Shown here: positions 28,006 through 38,496 of the stretch, in pieces | Numbering within the stretch: the first letter of the stretch is position 1 | Layout: each line of letters starts with the position of its first letter | Origin: Enterovibrio norvegicus DSM 15893 | GTDB taxonomy: Bacteria; Pseudomonadota; Gammaproteobacteria; Enterobacterales; Vibrionaceae | Assembly (NCBI RefSeq): GCF_900115495.1 | Contig: NZ_FOWR01000034.1 | Coordinates: 1-53,286, forward strand | DNA length: 53,286 bases | Direction: 5' to 3' | Made by a program: the position numbers and the translations under genes | Notes under the pieces: model-generated | What the model saw: the letters and a program-made list of their open reading frames with translations, nothing else | Database searches by the model: none | Told to the model about the DNA's origin: nothing

Positions 28006-29234
28006 ACCGCAGAGTTGTTGTCACTGGTATGTCCGGTGTCACTGCGTTTGGTAACAACTGGCAAGACGTTAGCGCCAAGCTCGATGAGCTTAAAAATGCG
28101 GTACGTTACATGCCAGATTACGAACAGTATGACGGACTAAACACCAAGCTCGCCGCGCCGATCAGCGACTTTCAAGTGCCTTCGCATTACAACCGCAAGC
28201 AACTGCGCGGTATGGGTCGAGTCTCGAAACTTTCCACCGTAGCGACAGAGAACGCTTTGGTTCAGAGCGGGCTGATTGGCAGCGACACGCTCACCGATGG
28301 CCAAACGGGTATCGCTTATGGCTCATCAACGGGCAGTACACCCGCTATCGGCGCTTTCGGTGTCATGTTGAATGACAAAACCACCAAAGCCATTACAGCC
28401 ACCACCTACGTGCAAATGATGCCGCACACCACCGCGGTTAACGTGGGTCTGTTCTTTGGTCTTAAAGGCCGCGTTATTCCAACCAGCAGTGCATGTACGT
28501 CGGGCAGTCAAGCCATTGGCTATGCGTTCGAAGCCATTAAACACGGTTATCAAACAGCCATGGTTGCAGGCGGCGCTGAAGAGCTTTGCCCGACAGAATC
28601 AGCCGTGTTCGATACCCTTTTCGCGACAAGCTTGAGAAACGACGCCCCTGAAACATCACCGCGCCCGTACGACAAAGACCGTGACGGCCTTGTGATTGGC
28701 GAAGGTGCTGGAACCTTGGTGCTGGAAGAATACGAACATGCGGTTGCTCGTGGCGCAACGATTCTGGCTGAATTGGTCGGCTTTGCCAGCAACTGCGATG
28801 CTGCCCACGTGACACAGCCTAAAATGGAAACCATGCAAATTTGTATGGAAATGGCACTGCAAAACGCAGGCTTAACGCCCTCTCAAATTGGGTATGTATC
28901 TGCGCATGGCACAGCAACAGAAAAAGGCGATATTGCTGAATCTCAAGCAACGTCAAACGTCTTTGGCAATCAAATTCCAATCAGTTCGATGAAAAGCTAC
29001 TTTGGCCATACGCTCGGCGCATGCGGTGCGATTGAAGCCTGGCTTGCTATCGAAATGATGAATGAAGGCCGTTTTAGCCCGACACTAAATCTTGAAAACA
29101 TCGATCCAGCCTGTGGCGATCTTGATTACATCCGAGGTGAAAACCGTCATATTGATTGCGATTACATCATGAGCAATAACTTTGCTTTTGGTGGTGTGAA
29201 CACCTCACTGATCTTTAAGCGTTTCCAAGCGTAA
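28002..29234 (+). CDS. apeR: ApeR, beta-ketoacyl-ACP synthase
   Basis: A 410-residue FabF-like ketosynthase with C165 in TSSACTSGSQ, H302 in SAHGTATEKGD and H336 in SYFGHTLGA. In the characterised pathway the third condensing enzyme ApeR complements ApeO-ApeC, possibly making the starter or priming condensation. It is the last gene of the operon and is followed by a strong terminator 40 bp downstream. Confidence 0.9.
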   Translation: MNRRVVVTGMSGVTAFGNNWQDVSAKLDELKNAVRYMPDYEQYDGLNTKLAAPISDFQVPSHYNRKQLRGMGRVSKLSTVATENALVQSGLIGSDTLTDGQTGIAYGSSTGSTPAIGAFGVMLNDKTTKAITATTYVQMMPHTTAVNVGLFFGLKGRVIPTSSACTSGSQAIGYAFEAIKHGYQTAMVAGGAEELCPTESAVFDTLFATSLRNDAPETSPRPYDKDRDGLVIGEGAGTLVLEEYEHAVARGATILAELVGFASNCDAAHVTQPKMETMQICMEMALQNAGLTPSQIGYVSAHGTATEKGDIAESQATSNVFGNQIPISSMKSYFGHTLGACGAIEAWLAIEMMNEGRFSPTLNLENIDPACGDLDYIRGENRHIDCDYIMSNNFAFGGVNTSLIFKRFQA

Positions 29235-29273
29235 ACGCACTCGGTCTCTTTACGTTTAAAAAGAGCCAGAGAC

Positions 29274-29302
29274 AAAAATGCCCGCAATGTGCGGGCATTT
29301 TT
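29274..29302. terminator. bidirectional terminator between apeR and acpS
   Basis: ATGCCCGC (29278-29285) and GCGGGCAT (29291-29298) pair around a 5-nt loop, with A's on the left and T's on the right. It ends the ape operon on the plus strand and the acpS-containing operon on the minus strand. Confidence 0.9.
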
Positions 29303-29318
29303 ATGTTTGTGCGTAGAC

Positions 29319-29702
29319 TCATGAACGCTCTAATAACACCGTCGCCACGGCATAGCGTTTTTCATCCGCAATGGTCAGAAGAATGTTGGTCACGCCACGC
29401 TCGTCCGCCATCTGCTTAGCAACGCCAGAGAAAGCCACAATCGGTTTACCCAAAGCATCGTTGGACACTTCAAAGTCGTGAAACGTGACGCCACAGGCAA
29501 TGCCTGTTCCCAAGGCTTTAGACGCCGCTTCTTTTACGGCGAAACGCTTAGCAAGGTAGCGGGCTGGAAACTTGGTCGCGCCATACTTTTCGAGCTCAGA
29601 GTTCGTAAGCACACGCTTGGCAAAGGCATCTTGATTCCGCGCGATGATGTCATCAAATCGCGCGATTTCAACAATGTCTGTCCCTAGACCCACAACCGAC
29701 AT
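29319..29702 (-). CDS. acpS: holo-[acyl carrier protein] synthase AcpS
   Basis: AcpS transfers 4'-phosphopantetheine from CoA to the serine of carrier proteins. The 127-residue protein has the family motifs GLGTDIVEIARF (5-16, metal-binding D9) and RFAVKEAASKALGTG (about 53-67, with the Glu of KEA). It is the last gene of the minus-strand pdxJ-acpS arrangement; its ATG overlaps the pdxJ stop by 1 base. Standing next to the ape cluster, which has two carrier proteins and no transferase of its own, it could also activate ApeE and ApeF. That sharing is an inference. Confidence 0.97.
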   Translation of the reverse strand: MSVVGLGTDIVEIARFDDIIARNQDAFAKRVLTNSELEKYGATKFPARYLAKRFAVKEAASKALGTGIACGVTFHDFEVSNDALGKPIVAFSGVAKQMADERGVTNILLTIADEKRYAVATVLLERS

Positions 29703-30433
29703 TAGCGACGCGCGTCCTGCATGATCACTTTCATGTCAGCCACGGCTTTTGACAGGCCATCAAACACGGCACGGCCCACAATCGAGTGACCGATGTTCAA
29801 CTCGTAGATTTCAGGGATAGCCGCAATTGGCGTCACGTTGTGGTATGTCAGGCCATGACCCGCATTTACCTTAATGCCTTGATCAGCTGCGTAGCTCGCG
29901 GCGGCGGCAATTTTTTTCAGCTCAGCCTGCATGTCTTCATCAGATTCAGCATCGGCGTAGTGACCCGTATGAAGCTCTATGTAAGGTGCACCACAGGCTT
30001 TTGCTGCATCAATCTGCTCGCGATCAGCATCGATAAACAGTGACACTTTAATACCTGCTTCCGCCAGTGTTTGAGTAGCCGCTTTCACTTTTTCAAGTTG
30101 ACCCACCACGTCCAGTCCACCTTCAGTGGTCAGCTCTTCGCGCTTCTCTGGCACCAAGCAAACATAAGCAGGTTTCACATCCAACGCGATAGCGACCATC
30201 TCATCTGTCACTGCCATTTCAAGGTTCATGCGTGTTTGCAGGGTATCTCTCAGCAAGTAAACATCGCGATCTTTAATATGGCGACGGTCTTCACGGAGGT
30301 GAACAGTAATACCATCGGCACCTGCACGCTCTGCAATTTCAGCGGCATGGACAGGATCAGGGTACTTGGTGCCGCGTGCATTTCGAACCGTTGCCACGTG
30401 GTCAATATTGACGCCCAAATAAATGGTATTCAT
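29702..30433 (-). CDS. pdxJ: pyridoxine 5'-phosphate synthase PdxJ
   Basis: PdxJ condenses 1-deoxy-D-xylulose 5-phosphate with 3-amino-2-oxopropyl phosphate to make pyridoxine 5'-phosphate. The 243-residue TIM-barrel protein has [15 protein letters not shown] (7-21), HLREDRRHI (about 45-53), [15 protein letters not shown] and [11 protein letters not shown], all conserved in the family. It overlaps recO by four bases and acpS by one, so recO-pdxJ-acpS are probably cotranscribed. Confidence 0.98.
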   Translation of the reverse strand: MNTIYLGVNIDHVATVRNARGTKYPDPVHAAEIAERAGADGITVHLREDRRHIKDRDVYLLRDTLQTRMNLEMAVTDEMVAIALDVKPAYVCLVPEKREELTTEGGLDVVGQLEKVKAATQTLAEAGIKVSLFIDADREQIDAAKACGAPYIELHTGHYADAESDEDMQAELKKIAAAASYAADQGIKVNAGHGLTYHNVTPIAAIPEIYELNIGHSIVGRAVFDGLSKAVADMKVIMQDARR

Positions 30434-31143
30434 TGCGTAGATTTCCTTGTTCGTAACAAAAATAACTCTCTGCTCTTGAGAGGCTTTGAGCCAAGATAAG
30501 GCTTGAGGGCCAGCCGTGTAAAGCGCTTGGCGGCTTTTAACTGTTCAGTGGTCGAGAATTGGCGACTTGAGAGCGCAATTAAATCACTGCCTTGAAATGC
30601 AAGGTTGTGGCTCTTCATGAGCGAGGCAACAAATCCCATTTGCTCTCGGAATATATATGTCATTCCTTCCCCAACAGGTTCACCGCTGCCGGCGCAATGC
30701 AGAAAATCAACACCATAGCCCAATGATTCCAGCAAGGCCAACTCAAATCGGCGTAGTGCAGGTTCAGGGTTTTCGAATTGTGCGAGCTCTGTTAATGCAG
30801 AAACATAATCGAAGAACAATTGGTGATACGCCGTTTCAGGCTCAACCACACGACTGAGAATTTCATTGAGGTAGAAACCAGAAAAGAGAGCGTTACCAGA
30901 AAGAGGAATAGCAAGGCCCATGGCTTCAGCGTGACGCATCGTATGCATCTCACCGCGACCAGACCATTTCATTAAAAGCGGGGTAAAAGGCTGAAGTGCG
31001 CCTTTTAGGGGAGAGCGTTTACCACGAGCGCCTTTTGCCATAAGGCTAACGCGCCCGTGATTTTCGCTAAAGACATCCAGAATAAGGCTGGTTTCGCTAT
31101 AAGGGCGAGAGTGCAAGACAAAGCAACGCTGCAAGCCTTCCAT
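30430..31143 (-). CDS. recO: DNA repair protein RecO
   Basis: RecO acts with RecF and RecR to load RecA on SSB-coated single-stranded DNA. The 237-residue length is typical. The N-terminal OB-fold has [32 protein letters not shown] (split across about 11-41), followed by LQPFTPL; the C-terminal helical part has the [12 protein letters not shown] motif (about 130-141). It belongs to the rnc-era-recO-pdxJ-acpS block and follows era by 32 bp. Confidence 0.95.
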   Translation of the reverse strand: MEGLQRCFVLHSRPYSETSLILDVFSENHGRVSLMAKGARGKRSPLKGALQPFTPLLMKWSGRGEMHTMRHAEAMGLAIPLSGNALFSGFYLNEILSRVVEPETAYHQLFFDYVSALTELAQFENPEPALRRFELALLESLGYGVDFLHCAGSGEPVGEGMTYIFREQMGFVASLMKSHNLAFQGSDLIALSSRQFSTTEQLKAAKRFTRLALKPYLGSKPLKSRELFLLRTRKSTQ

Positions 31144-31175
31144 ACCCCACCTTTCTTATTCTGAATATTCGGCGA

Positions 31176-32090
31176 TCAAAGATCGTCGATGTAGCCAAGG
31201 CTGCGCAGTGCACGTTCGTCGTCTGCCCAACCTGATTTCACTTTCACCCATAGCTCTAAGTAGACTTTGCGTTCAAACAAATCTTCCATGTCTAGGCGGG
31301 CTTCGCGACCGATGGTTTTGATTTTGTCGCCACCTTTGCCGATCACCATGCGTTTTTGACCGTTACGCTCAACCAAGATCAGGCCATTGATTTCAAAGCC
31401 ATCAGTGTCTGGGTTGTAGTCAAAACGCTCAATTTCAACGGTGACGGCATACGGTAGTTCATCGCCCGTAAAACGCATCAGCTTTTCACGGATGATTTCA
31501 GACGCCATAAAGCGCTGTGAACGGTCTGTCACGTAATCTTCTGGGAAGTACCAATCGCCTTCAGGCAAATGCGCACGCACCAGTTTCTCAACCACATCGA
31601 TGTTTTTACCGCTCTTCGCAGAAACAGGCACAACATCAACGAAGTCCATCTTCTCGCTTAATGCTTGAAGATGTGGGAACAAGTCCGCTTTTTCTTTTAC
31701 GTTGTCGACTTTGTTGATCAGCAAAACAACGGGTAATTCAGACTTCTTGAGCTTGTTCAGCACCATTTCGTCATCTTCGGTCCAGTGTGTACCGTCAACG
31801 AGGAAGAGTACCAATTCAACATCGGTCAATGAGCTTGATGCCGCGCGGTTCATCAATCGGTTGATGGTGCGCTTTTCTTCAATGTGAAGCCCAGGTGTAT
31901 CCACGTATACCGCTTGGAAACCGTCGCGCGTATCGACACCCATGATGCGGTGACGCGTGGTTTGCGGTTTACGAGAAGTAATAGACAGTTTCTGGCCCAC
32001 TAAACGGTTCAGAAGTGTCGATTTACCCACGTTAGGGCGACCAACGATGGCGATAAAGCCACAGTGGTGAATTTCGTGCGTGTCTGTCAT
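31176..32090 (-). CDS. era: GTPase Era
   Basis: Era is a GTPase that binds 16S rRNA and helps assemble the 30S subunit. The 304-residue protein has G1 GRPNVGKST (about 17-25), the switch-region Thr residues of [12 protein letters not shown]3 DTPGLH, G4 NKVD and G5 SAKSG. A C-terminal KH domain (about 205-304) carries [13 protein letters not shown]. It overlaps rnc by 4 bp, the usual rnc-era coupling. Confidence 0.98.
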   Translation of the reverse strand: MTDTHEIHHCGFIAIVGRPNVGKSTLLNRLVGQKLSITSRKPQTTRHRIMGVDTRDGFQAVYVDTPGLHIEEKRTINRLMNRAASSSLTDVELVLFLVDGTHWTEDDEMVLNKLKKSELPVVLLINKVDNVKEKADLFPHLQALSEKMDFVDVVPVSAKSGKNIDVVEKLVRAHLPEGDWYFPEDYVTDRSQRFMASEIIREKLMRFTGDELPYAVTVEIERFDYNPDTDGFEINGLILVERNGQKRMVIGKGGDKIKTIGREARLDMEDLFERKVYLELWVKVKSGWADDERALRSLGYIDDL

Positions 32091-32761
32091 GAGTCCAGCT
32101 TTTCTAATGCCAGTTCTGCAGCCGCTTGCTCTGCCTTGCGACGACTACTGCCTTTACCTACTGCAGGTCGTTCCAGACCTGCCACTTCACATTCAACCGT
32201 AAATTGCTGGTTGTGCGCCTCGCCTTGTACCTTCGTTACATTATAGGCAGGCAATGGCTTACGACGTCCTTGCAAGAATTCTTGCAACCGTGTTTTCGGG
32301 TCTTTTTGGTTCGCGCCGGGCATGATGGTGTCCAAACGTTCTTTATACCAACCCAAAACAATCCCACGGACCGTTTCCAAATCGCTGTCGAGGTAGATTG
32401 CGCCGATAATTGCTTCTACAGCATCAGCAAGGATAGAGTCGCGACGGAAACCGCCACTTTTCAACTCACCCGGCCCCAGTTGCAATACATCACCCAGTTC
32501 GAACTCACGGCCTAGCTCAGCCAGAGTATTACCACGAACCAAGGTCGCACGCATGCGGCTCATGTCACCTTCATCAACGTTCGGGAAACGATGGTAGAGA
32601 TCGTCAGCAACAACGAAACTCAAAATAGAATCACCCAGAAACTCTAAACGCTCGTTGTGTTGACCACTAGCACTGCGGTGAGTAAGGGCGAGACTAAGAA
32701 GCGCCATATCGCGAAATTCATACGCAATACGACGCTGTAATTTATTTGTTGGTGTTGTCAT
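32087..32761 (-). CDS. rnc: ribonuclease III
   Basis: RNase III cleaves double-stranded RNA, including rRNA precursors. The 224-residue protein has the signature [12 protein letters not shown] (about 36-47) with the catalytic acidic residues, a second [18 protein letters not shown] segment (about 106-123), and a double-stranded RNA-binding domain from about 155 to the end. It is 11 bp after lepB and overlaps era by 4 bp. Confidence 0.98.
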   Translation of the reverse strand: MTTPTNKLQRRIAYEFRDMALLSLALTHRSASGQHNERLEFLGDSILSFVVADDLYHRFPNVDEGDMSRMRATLVRGNTLAELGREFELGDVLQLGPGELKSGGFRRDSILADAVEAIIGAIYLDSDLETVRGIVLGWYKERLDTIMPGANQKDPKTRLQEFLQGRRKPLPAYNVTKVQGEAHNQQFTVECEVAGLERPAVGKGSSRRKAEQAAAELALEKLDS

Positions 32762-32772
32762 GTTGTTCCAAG

Positions 32773-33672
32773 TTAATCAATGCCGCCGATACGCTCGAAG
32801 CGCACGCCGACAGGTACCCATGATGGCAAGAAGCTATCGCCTTGCTCATCAAATTCAAAACTGGTCCAGATACCTACTGCTTTACCCACCAAATTGGCTT
32901 CTGGGACAAAGCCCCAGAATCGGCTGTCTTTACTGTTGTCACGGTTATCACCCATCACAAAGTATTGCCCTTCAGGTACAACCCACTCACCCAGTCCAGG
33001 GGTTGGGTAGTACTGACCTGCCTGATTCGGCATGTAAGGGTTAACCAAAATCTGGTGGGGTTCTTGGCCAAGCTGTTCTTGCGCTTGAATAAGCGACACA
33101 CCGCGCTGCGTAAACGGGCTTTCGTGGACATCGTCCACAGCGACCAATTCACACGTAGACTCGCCTTTTTGTTGAACACAAAGGCGTTTGTCTTCGCTGT
33201 AACGCACGATGTCGCCCGGCATACCGACTACACGTTTAATGAAATCAATGCTCGGTTGCGGTGGGTATTTAAATACCACAACATCACCACGTTCTGGTTG
33301 TCCCGTCTCAACAAGCTGATGACGGAACACCGGATCTTTCAAGCCGTAAGCAAACTTCTCAACCAAGATGAAGTCACCCACCAGCAAAGTAGGCATCATA
33401 GAGCCTGAAGGAATTTGGAAAGGCTCGTAAATAAACGAGCGCAATACCAATACAAGGCCGATAACAGGGAACACAGAAGCGGCGGTTTCCACCCAGCTAG
33501 GCTGAGGGGCAACTTGTGCGATCTGTTCTTCACTTATCTCACCACTTGCCAGATTGAGCGTTTCTGCCGCTTGTTCGGCGCGACGTGGTGCCCATCTGAA
33601 TTTATCCAGTGCCCAGATAATCCCAGTCAATAGGGTGACCAGCACCAGAATCAGTGAGAAAGTATTTGCCAT
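32773..33672 (-). CDS. lepB: signal peptidase I
   Basis: Signal peptidase I removes signal peptides from exported proteins at the outer face of the inner membrane. The 299-residue protein has two membrane segments (about 4-22 and 62-80). The catalytic pair is S91 in [11 protein letters not shown] and K146 in [26 protein letters not shown] is the C-terminal family motif. It follows lepA by 30 bp, the conserved lepA-lepB pair. Confidence 0.97.
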   Translation of the reverse strand: MANTFSLILVLVTLLTGIIWALDKFRWAPRRAEQAAETLNLASGEISEEQIAQVAPQPSWVETAASVFPVIGLVLVLRSFIYEPFQIPSGSMMPTLLVGDFILVEKFAYGLKDPVFRHQLVETGQPERGDVVVFKYPPQPSIDFIKRVVGMPGDIVRYSEDKRLCVQQKGESTCELVAVDDVHESPFTQRGVSLIQAQEQLGQEPHQILVNPYMPNQAGQYYPTPGLGEWVVPEGQYFVMGDNRDNSKDSRFWGFVPEANLVGKAVGIWTSFEFDEQGDSFLPSWVPVGVRFERIGGID

Positions 33673-33702
33673 AGTGTTCCCTTAACCCTTAATCCTTTTT
33701 TA

Positions 33703-35499
33703 TTATTTGTCTTTGCCTACATGCAGAATTGCGAGGAACGCTTCTTGTGGCAGTTCGACGTTACCGATCTGCTTCATGCGTTTCTTACCGTCTTTCTGTT
33801 TCTGCAGTAGTTTTTTCTTACGGCTAATATCACCACCGTAACATTTTGCAATCACGTTCTTACGCAATTGTTTCACGGTTGAACGTGCAATGATGTGTGT
33901 GCCGATCGCCGCTTGGATCGCGATATCAAATTGCTGACGAGGGATGAATTCTTTCATCTTCTCAACCAGATCACGACCACGATTCTGAGCGTGATCTTTG
34001 TGCGTAATGATCGCCAACGCATCCACGTTATCGCCGTTCAATAGCACGTCAACACGCACCATGTTTGATGCTTCATAGCGTTGGAAGTTGTAATCCAGTG
34101 ACGCGTAGCCACGTGACGTTGATTTCAGACGGTCAAAGAAGTCCAAAACCACTTCAGCCATCGGAATGTCGTACGTCAAGGCAACTTGTTTACCGTGGTA
34201 AACCATGTCCACTTGCATGCCGCGTTTTTCGACACACAATGTGATCACATTACCAAGGTATTCAGAAGGCACTAAAATATGGCAGCGAGCAATCGGCTCA
34301 CCCATGATCTCAATGTCGTTTACCGCAGGCAATTTAGCTGGGCTATCGACATACAAGATATCGCCATTTGTTTTCTTCACTTCGTACACTACGGTTGGTG
34401 CTGTTGTAATCAGCTCCAAATTGTATTCACGCTCAAGACGCTCCTGAATGATCTCCATGTGCAACATGCCAAGGAAACCACAACGGAAGCCGAAACCTAG
34501 AGCAGCAGAGCTTTCTGGTTCGTAGAATAGCGACGCATCATTCAGGCTAAGCTTACCTAGCGCATCACGGAAGTTCTCGTAATCATCCGAAGAGATAGGG
34601 AACAAACCCGCATACACCTGTGGCTTCACTTTTTTAAAGCCAGGAAGCGCAGCTTCTGCACCGTTTTTCGCGTGAGTCAGCGTATCACCAACCGGTGCGC
34701 CAAGAATGTCTTTGATACCACATACAACCCAGCCCACTTCACCAGTGCGCAGTCCTTGCGTATCTTTTTGTTTTGGTGTGAAGATACCAATGCGATCAAC
34801 GCCCCAGACTTGACCCGTCGTCATCACCTTGATCTTGTCACCTTTCTTCAGTTCGCCATGTTTAATACGAACGAGGGAAACAACACCTAAGTAGTTATCG
34901 AACCATGAGTCAATGATCAATGCTTGCAAAGGTGCCTTTGGGTCACCTTCTGGCGCAGGGATATTTTTCACGATATCTTCAAGGACAAGATCAACACCCA
35001 AACCTGTTTTCGCAGAACAGCGAACAGCTTCAGTGGCATCAATACCGACAATGTCTTCAATTTCTTCAGCAACACGATCAGGATCGGCAGCTGGCAAATC
35101 AATTTTGTTGAGAACTGGAACCACTTCAAGGTCCATCTCAATGGCTGTGTAGCAGTTAGCTAGTGTCTGAGCTTCTACGCCCTGACCCGCGTCAACCACC
35201 AGCAAAGCACCTTCACAGGCCGCCAGAGAACGTGATACTTCGTAAGAGAAGTCAACGTGTCCTGGGGTGTCGATGAAGTTCAGCTGATAGGTTTCCCCAT
35301 CATTGGCTGTGTAATTCAGCGTCACACTCTGTGCTTTGATGGTGATACCACGTTCGCGTTCTAGATCCATAGAATCCAGAACCTGTGCGGCCATTTCACG
35401 GTCTGATAGACCACCGCAAACCTGGATAAGACGGTCTGACAGCGTCGACTTACCGTGGTCAATGTGGGCAATAATCGAAAAGTTACGAATGTGCTTCAT
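33703..35499 (-). CDS. lepA: elongation factor 4 (LepA)
   Basis: LepA is a ribosomal GTPase related to EF-G that affects translation elongation and initiation under stress. The 598-residue protein has G1 AHIDHGKST (11-19), the GITI switch, DTPGH, NKIDLP and the SAKTG motif. EF-G-like domains III and V and the family-specific C-terminal domain (about 490-598, [10 protein letters not shown]) follow. It lies 76 bp after rseC and upstream of lepB. Confidence 0.98.
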   Translation of the reverse strand: MKHIRNFSIIAHIDHGKSTLSDRLIQVCGGLSDREMAAQVLDSMDLERERGITIKAQSVTLNYTANDGETYQLNFIDTPGHVDFSYEVSRSLAACEGALLVVDAGQGVEAQTLANCYTAIEMDLEVVPVLNKIDLPAADPDRVAEEIEDIVGIDATEAVRCSAKTGLGVDLVLEDIVKNIPAPEGDPKAPLQALIIDSWFDNYLGVVSLVRIKHGELKKGDKIKVMTTGQVWGVDRIGIFTPKQKDTQGLRTGEVGWVVCGIKDILGAPVGDTLTHAKNGAEAALPGFKKVKPQVYAGLFPISSDDYENFRDALGKLSLNDASLFYEPESSAALGFGFRCGFLGMLHMEIIQERLEREYNLELITTAPTVVYEVKKTNGDILYVDSPAKLPAVNDIEIMGEPIARCHILVPSEYLGNVITLCVEKRGMQVDMVYHGKQVALTYDIPMAEVVLDFFDRLKSTSRGYASLDYNFQRYEASNMVRVDVLLNGDNVDALAIITHKDHAQNRGRDLVEKMKEFIPRQQFDIAIQAAIGTHIIARSTVKQLRKNVIAKCYGGDISRKKKLLQKQKDGKKRMKQIGNVELPQEAFLAILHVGKDK

Positions 35500-35575
35500 A
35501 GATGGTGTGACTAACTCGTTAGTGAAAATTTGACGATCAATAGATCAAGTGGCGGGATTCTACCGAAATTAATGG

Positions 35576-36070
35576 CTAGTCGCTATCCTCAGTTGCGGCA
35601 TTTATCACCGCAGCCCCTGCAACGGAAGCCCCAATAACCCGAATCAGTGACGGTGTTGACCCGGTATCTTGTTCCAATTTACGGGAAAAACGGCGCGCTA
35701 GGCCCATACCTAGGCCACCAGCAAGCAAGGAAGATAAAATGATTATCCCTTCGCCACTTTCCAATAAGTCTGATAAAAATTGCCCGATGAACGCCCCGCC
35801 AATGGCAAACATCAGCGGCAAGACATACACCAGCATGGCAGATTTCAGCACGGTTTGTTCTTCCAAGCCAATTTCGACCAAGGTGCCAGCGGGCACGGGC
35901 TCAGATGACGGCACGCGAATATCAAGCACTTTACCTGGTAACGCGTTGCTCACCACCCCCGTGCCGCAGCTGCTTTTTGACGCGCAACTGCCACAGCTGG
36001 TTTTCTGCTGGCAACGAACAGTGAGATAACCGTCTCCACTGCCCGTCACTTCAGCCAATGCTGTCATCAT
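35576..36070 (-). CDS. rseC: SoxR-reducing system / sigma-E regulon protein RseC
   Basis: RseC is an inner-membrane protein of the rpoE operon. The 164-residue protein has an N-terminal cytoplasmic part with four cysteines (C20, C26, C29, C35) suitable for a metal or Fe-S centre and two membrane helices (about 75-95 and 100-122). Its ATG at 36070 overlaps the rseB stop by 4 bp; the next codon is also ATG. RseC is linked to the SoxR-reducing complex and a minor role in sigma-E control in E. coli. Confidence 0.92.
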   Translation of the reverse strand: MMTALAEVTGSGDGYLTVRCQQKTSCGSCASKSSCGTGVVSNALPGKVLDIRVPSSEPVPAGTLVEIGLEEQTVLKSAMLVYVLPLMFAIGGAFIGQFLSDLLESGEGIIILSSLLAGGLGMGLARRFSRKLEQDTGSTPSLIRVIGASVAGAAVINAATEDSD

Positions 36071-37065
36071 GGGCTTTTCGCCTCGGTTGCGATCGCATCC
36101 GTTGCGGTTTCATCTGATGGTGGATTGAATCGCACGGATTCAGCCACTTTCTTTGCCGTTGCAGGTGGAATATCACCTACCACAGTAATTTCAGCGTTAC
36201 CTGACACATGGCTGTGCAGTGTACGCCCGCCTTTACGAACAAGTTGTTCGCGTACCGACATGTTGTCAGCTTCTGCTAAATACACAGAAAAGCTAAACAA
36301 CCCATCGCTGAACATCTGACTTTCAACAGGTCGCTCCGTCATTAGTAAACGATGACGATTGCTGTAGATCGGTTTAAAACCATTAGGAAGTGCGGTGACC
36401 TGCCAACGTAATTCCGATTTTTCTTGCTTAGGGACTTGCACCACTGGCGGCAATTCCAATGCAGCAAGTTTGCTCATGGCATCGCTCAATTTCGGTGAAA
36501 CCACCAATGACAATGCGCGATATTGCTCGATAGGATCACCATCGCGGTCGAGCAAATCAGCGCGAACCAGCAAGCGAGAACCTTGATCTATCCAAAGTAC
36601 ATAAGAATAGCGCGCACCGTCTTTTGGTGACACACGCACAACATCACACGCAAGACCCGCTTCACGGGCACGCCCTAGCGGGACAAAGTCATACATGCTG
36701 GCAAGGTGGTTCACGTCGGTTTGCAAAATAGAAGGCAAAGGCGCAACCATCTGTGCGCTTTTAATCGTAAACGGATCAACGCCTGGCTCGAAGTAACTGA
36801 CTTCGTCGCCCCGACGGATCACTTCTCGAGGGGGACCGCTTAGGTAGGCAATATGCCCAAAGGATTCGCCTTCCACCAATGCATGGCGGTAACGCAACGG
36901 TTCGATACTGTTCTTTCGAACCAAGATGTACGAGAGTTCGTAGTTTAGTTGCTCGGTAGCCTGGCCCATTTGATGCAACAATGCCTCGGCCGGACTTTCA
37001 TCCGTCGAGGCATTCGCAACCAGACTGACCAGTGCAACAACACCGATCAGGAGGGGTTTCATCAA
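36067..37065 (-). CDS. rseB: sigma-E regulatory protein RseB
   Basis: RseB is a periplasmic protein that binds RseA and shields it from DegS cleavage until lipopolysaccharide signals arrive. The 332-residue protein has a signal peptide (hydrophobic 4-17, likely cleavage after VANA). A LolA-like lipid-binding beta domain (about 25-210) and a C-terminal domain (about 220-315, SDGLFSFSVYLAE) follow. It overlaps rseA and rseC by 4 bp each. Confidence 0.95.
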   Translation of the reverse strand: MMKPLLIGVVALVSLVANASTDESPAEALLHQMGQATEQLNYELSYILVRKNSIEPLRYRHALVEGESFGHIAYLSGPPREVIRRGDEVSYFEPGVDPFTIKSAQMVAPLPSILQTDVNHLASMYDFVPLGRAREAGLACDVVRVSPKDGARYSYVLWIDQGSRLLVRADLLDRDGDPIEQYRALSLVVSPKLSDAMSKLAALELPPVVQVPKQEKSELRWQVTALPNGFKPIYSNRHRLLMTERPVESQMFSDGLFSFSVYLAEADNMSVREQLVRKGGRTLHSHVSGNAEITVVGDIPPATAKKVAESVRFNPPSDETATDAIATEAKSP

Positions 37066-37688
37066 TCTTGTATGCTCACTTCCGGGGTTAGCAGATCGTT
37101 TTTGTCAGCAATATCATCAGCATTTAAGCGCAACTGCAGTTCGTAGTCTTGGAACATCGCGTTTACACGGCGGCGTTGTTCCATCAGTTGAGCTTCGTCA
37201 GACGTGGATTGCAAAGGTTCACGACTCAAGCTGACAGGTTCTGCAGAACCAGACAATGGAATAGTTTGCAGTACTGGAGGCTGTGCACCGGCTAATACAG
37301 GATCTGTTACCGAACCGCCATTGTATTGCTGCACACCAACAATCACAGCCAACGAAACCGCAGCGGCCATACCCACTTGGGTCATTTGCTGAAGCCAAGA
37401 TGGCATACCGCTACGTGCAACCTCTGGGGTTGGTTGAGAGACATGCATAGGTACAACGTTTTCTGCTGTTTCACCTGAGTATGTCGGCTCATTTTCCAAC
37501 GCAGCGGCAACACTGCCGGCGATATCCCAATTCAGATGTTGAGGGACATCGCCACGCATCACATCGCGGGTGACGCTGAAGCTCTTCCATGCTTCTTGCG
37601 CCGACACATCGTTTTCGAGGGCATCAATCAGCCGACGATCTGTCGTATCACCATCAAACAATGCAGATAGGTTTTCTTTTTCAGCCAT
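37062..37688 (-). CDS. rseA: anti-sigma-E factor RseA
   Basis: RseA holds sigma-E inactive at the inner membrane until proteolysis. The 208-residue protein has the N-terminal sigma-binding part (MAEKENLSALFDGD onward, about 1-70), one membrane segment near 107-125 (the MAAAVSLAVIVGV stretch), and a periplasmic C-terminal region bound by RseB. It starts 30 bp after rpoE and is in the same operon. Confidence 0.93.
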   Translation of the reverse strand: MAEKENLSALFDGDTTDRRLIDALENDVSAQEAWKSFSVTRDVMRGDVPQHLNWDIAGSVAAALENEPTYSGETAENVVPMHVSQPTPEVARSGMPSWLQQMTQVGMAAAVSLAVIVGVQQYNGGSVTDPVLAGAQPPVLQTIPLSGSAEPVSLSREPLQSTSDEAQLMEQRRRVNAMFQDYELQLRLNADDIADKNDLLTPEVSIQD

Positions 37689-37718
37689 TTATTTCACCGT
37701 TATTAAACAGGTCATTCG

Positions 37719-38297
37719 CTAGTGGTTCATCAACGGACGAACACGTTTATCCACTGCTTCCCTGGCGCGAAAAATACGCGAACGTACTGTTCCTACCGGG
37801 CAGTCCATTACTTCTGCGATCTCTTCATAGCTTAGGCCATCGATTTCACGCAATGTAATTGCTGTTTTCAGGTCGTCAGGCAAAGCCTCGATTGTACTAA
37901 AAACGACCTGTTTCAATTGTTCTGACAACATAAGGTTCTCAGGGTTCGATATTTCTTTTAGCGCCCCACCACTTTCGTAATTTGCTGCATCTTCTGCATC
38001 AATATCACTGGCTGGCGGACGTCTCCCCTGAGCGACTAAATAATTCTTCGCTGTATTGACGGCAATGCGATACAACCACGTATAAAAGGCACTTTCTCCG
38101 CGAAAACCCGGCAAGGCACGATACGCTTTAATAAAGGCTTCTTGAGCCACATCTGGCACATCACCGCTATTGTTTACATAGCGAGAGATAAGGTTGCACA
38201 CCTTATTCTGATATTTGATGACCAAAAGATTAAACGCTTGTTTATCACCGTTTTGTACGCGTTCGATTAGCGCTTGATCAGTAAACTGCTCGCTCAT
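37719..38297 (-). CDS. rpoE: RNA polymerase sigma-E factor RpoE
   Basis: An ECF sigma factor for the envelope stress response. At 192 residues it is nearly the same as E. coli RpoE (191). Region 2 (about 12-90) has RYVNNSGDVPDVAQEAFIKA, and region 4 (about 130-185) has the helix-turn-helix GLSYEEIAEVMDCPVGTVRSR. It is the first gene of rpoE-rseA-rseB-rseC and is preceded by a near-perfect sigma-E promoter, so it should be autoregulated. The 5' leader from that promoter is about 165 nt. Confidence 0.97.
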   Translation of the reverse strand: MSEQFTDQALIERVQNGDKQAFNLLVIKYQNKVCNLISRYVNNSGDVPDVAQEAFIKAYRALPGFRGESAFYTWLYRIAVNTAKNYLVAQGRRPPASDIDAEDAANYESGGALKEISNPENLMLSEQLKQVVFSTIEALPDDLKTAITLREIDGLSYEEIAEVMDCPVGTVRSRIFRAREAVDKRVRPLMNH

Positions 38298-38468
38298 TCG
38301 AGCGCCTTCTCCTTATTATTGATACCAATACACTAGAGGTACTGCGTAATGCATAACCTACAATTCTTCATCGACATCATGTCTGTGTTTGGTATTTCTT
38401 TATGCTCTTATGCCACTGCGCTCTGCTGCATAATATTTACAGCGAGTCATTTATGAATGAGCACATTG

Positions 38469-38496
38469 TCAGAGTTTGCAGAAAATGAAAAGTTCC
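38469..38496 (-). promoter_or_regulatory. sigma-E-dependent promoter of rpoE
   Basis: On the minus strand GGAACTT (38490-38496) and TCTGA (38469-38473) are separated by 16 bases, the consensus sigma-E promoter. It points at rpoE, with a leader of about 165 nt. It explains feedback control of the operon. Confidence 0.85.
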
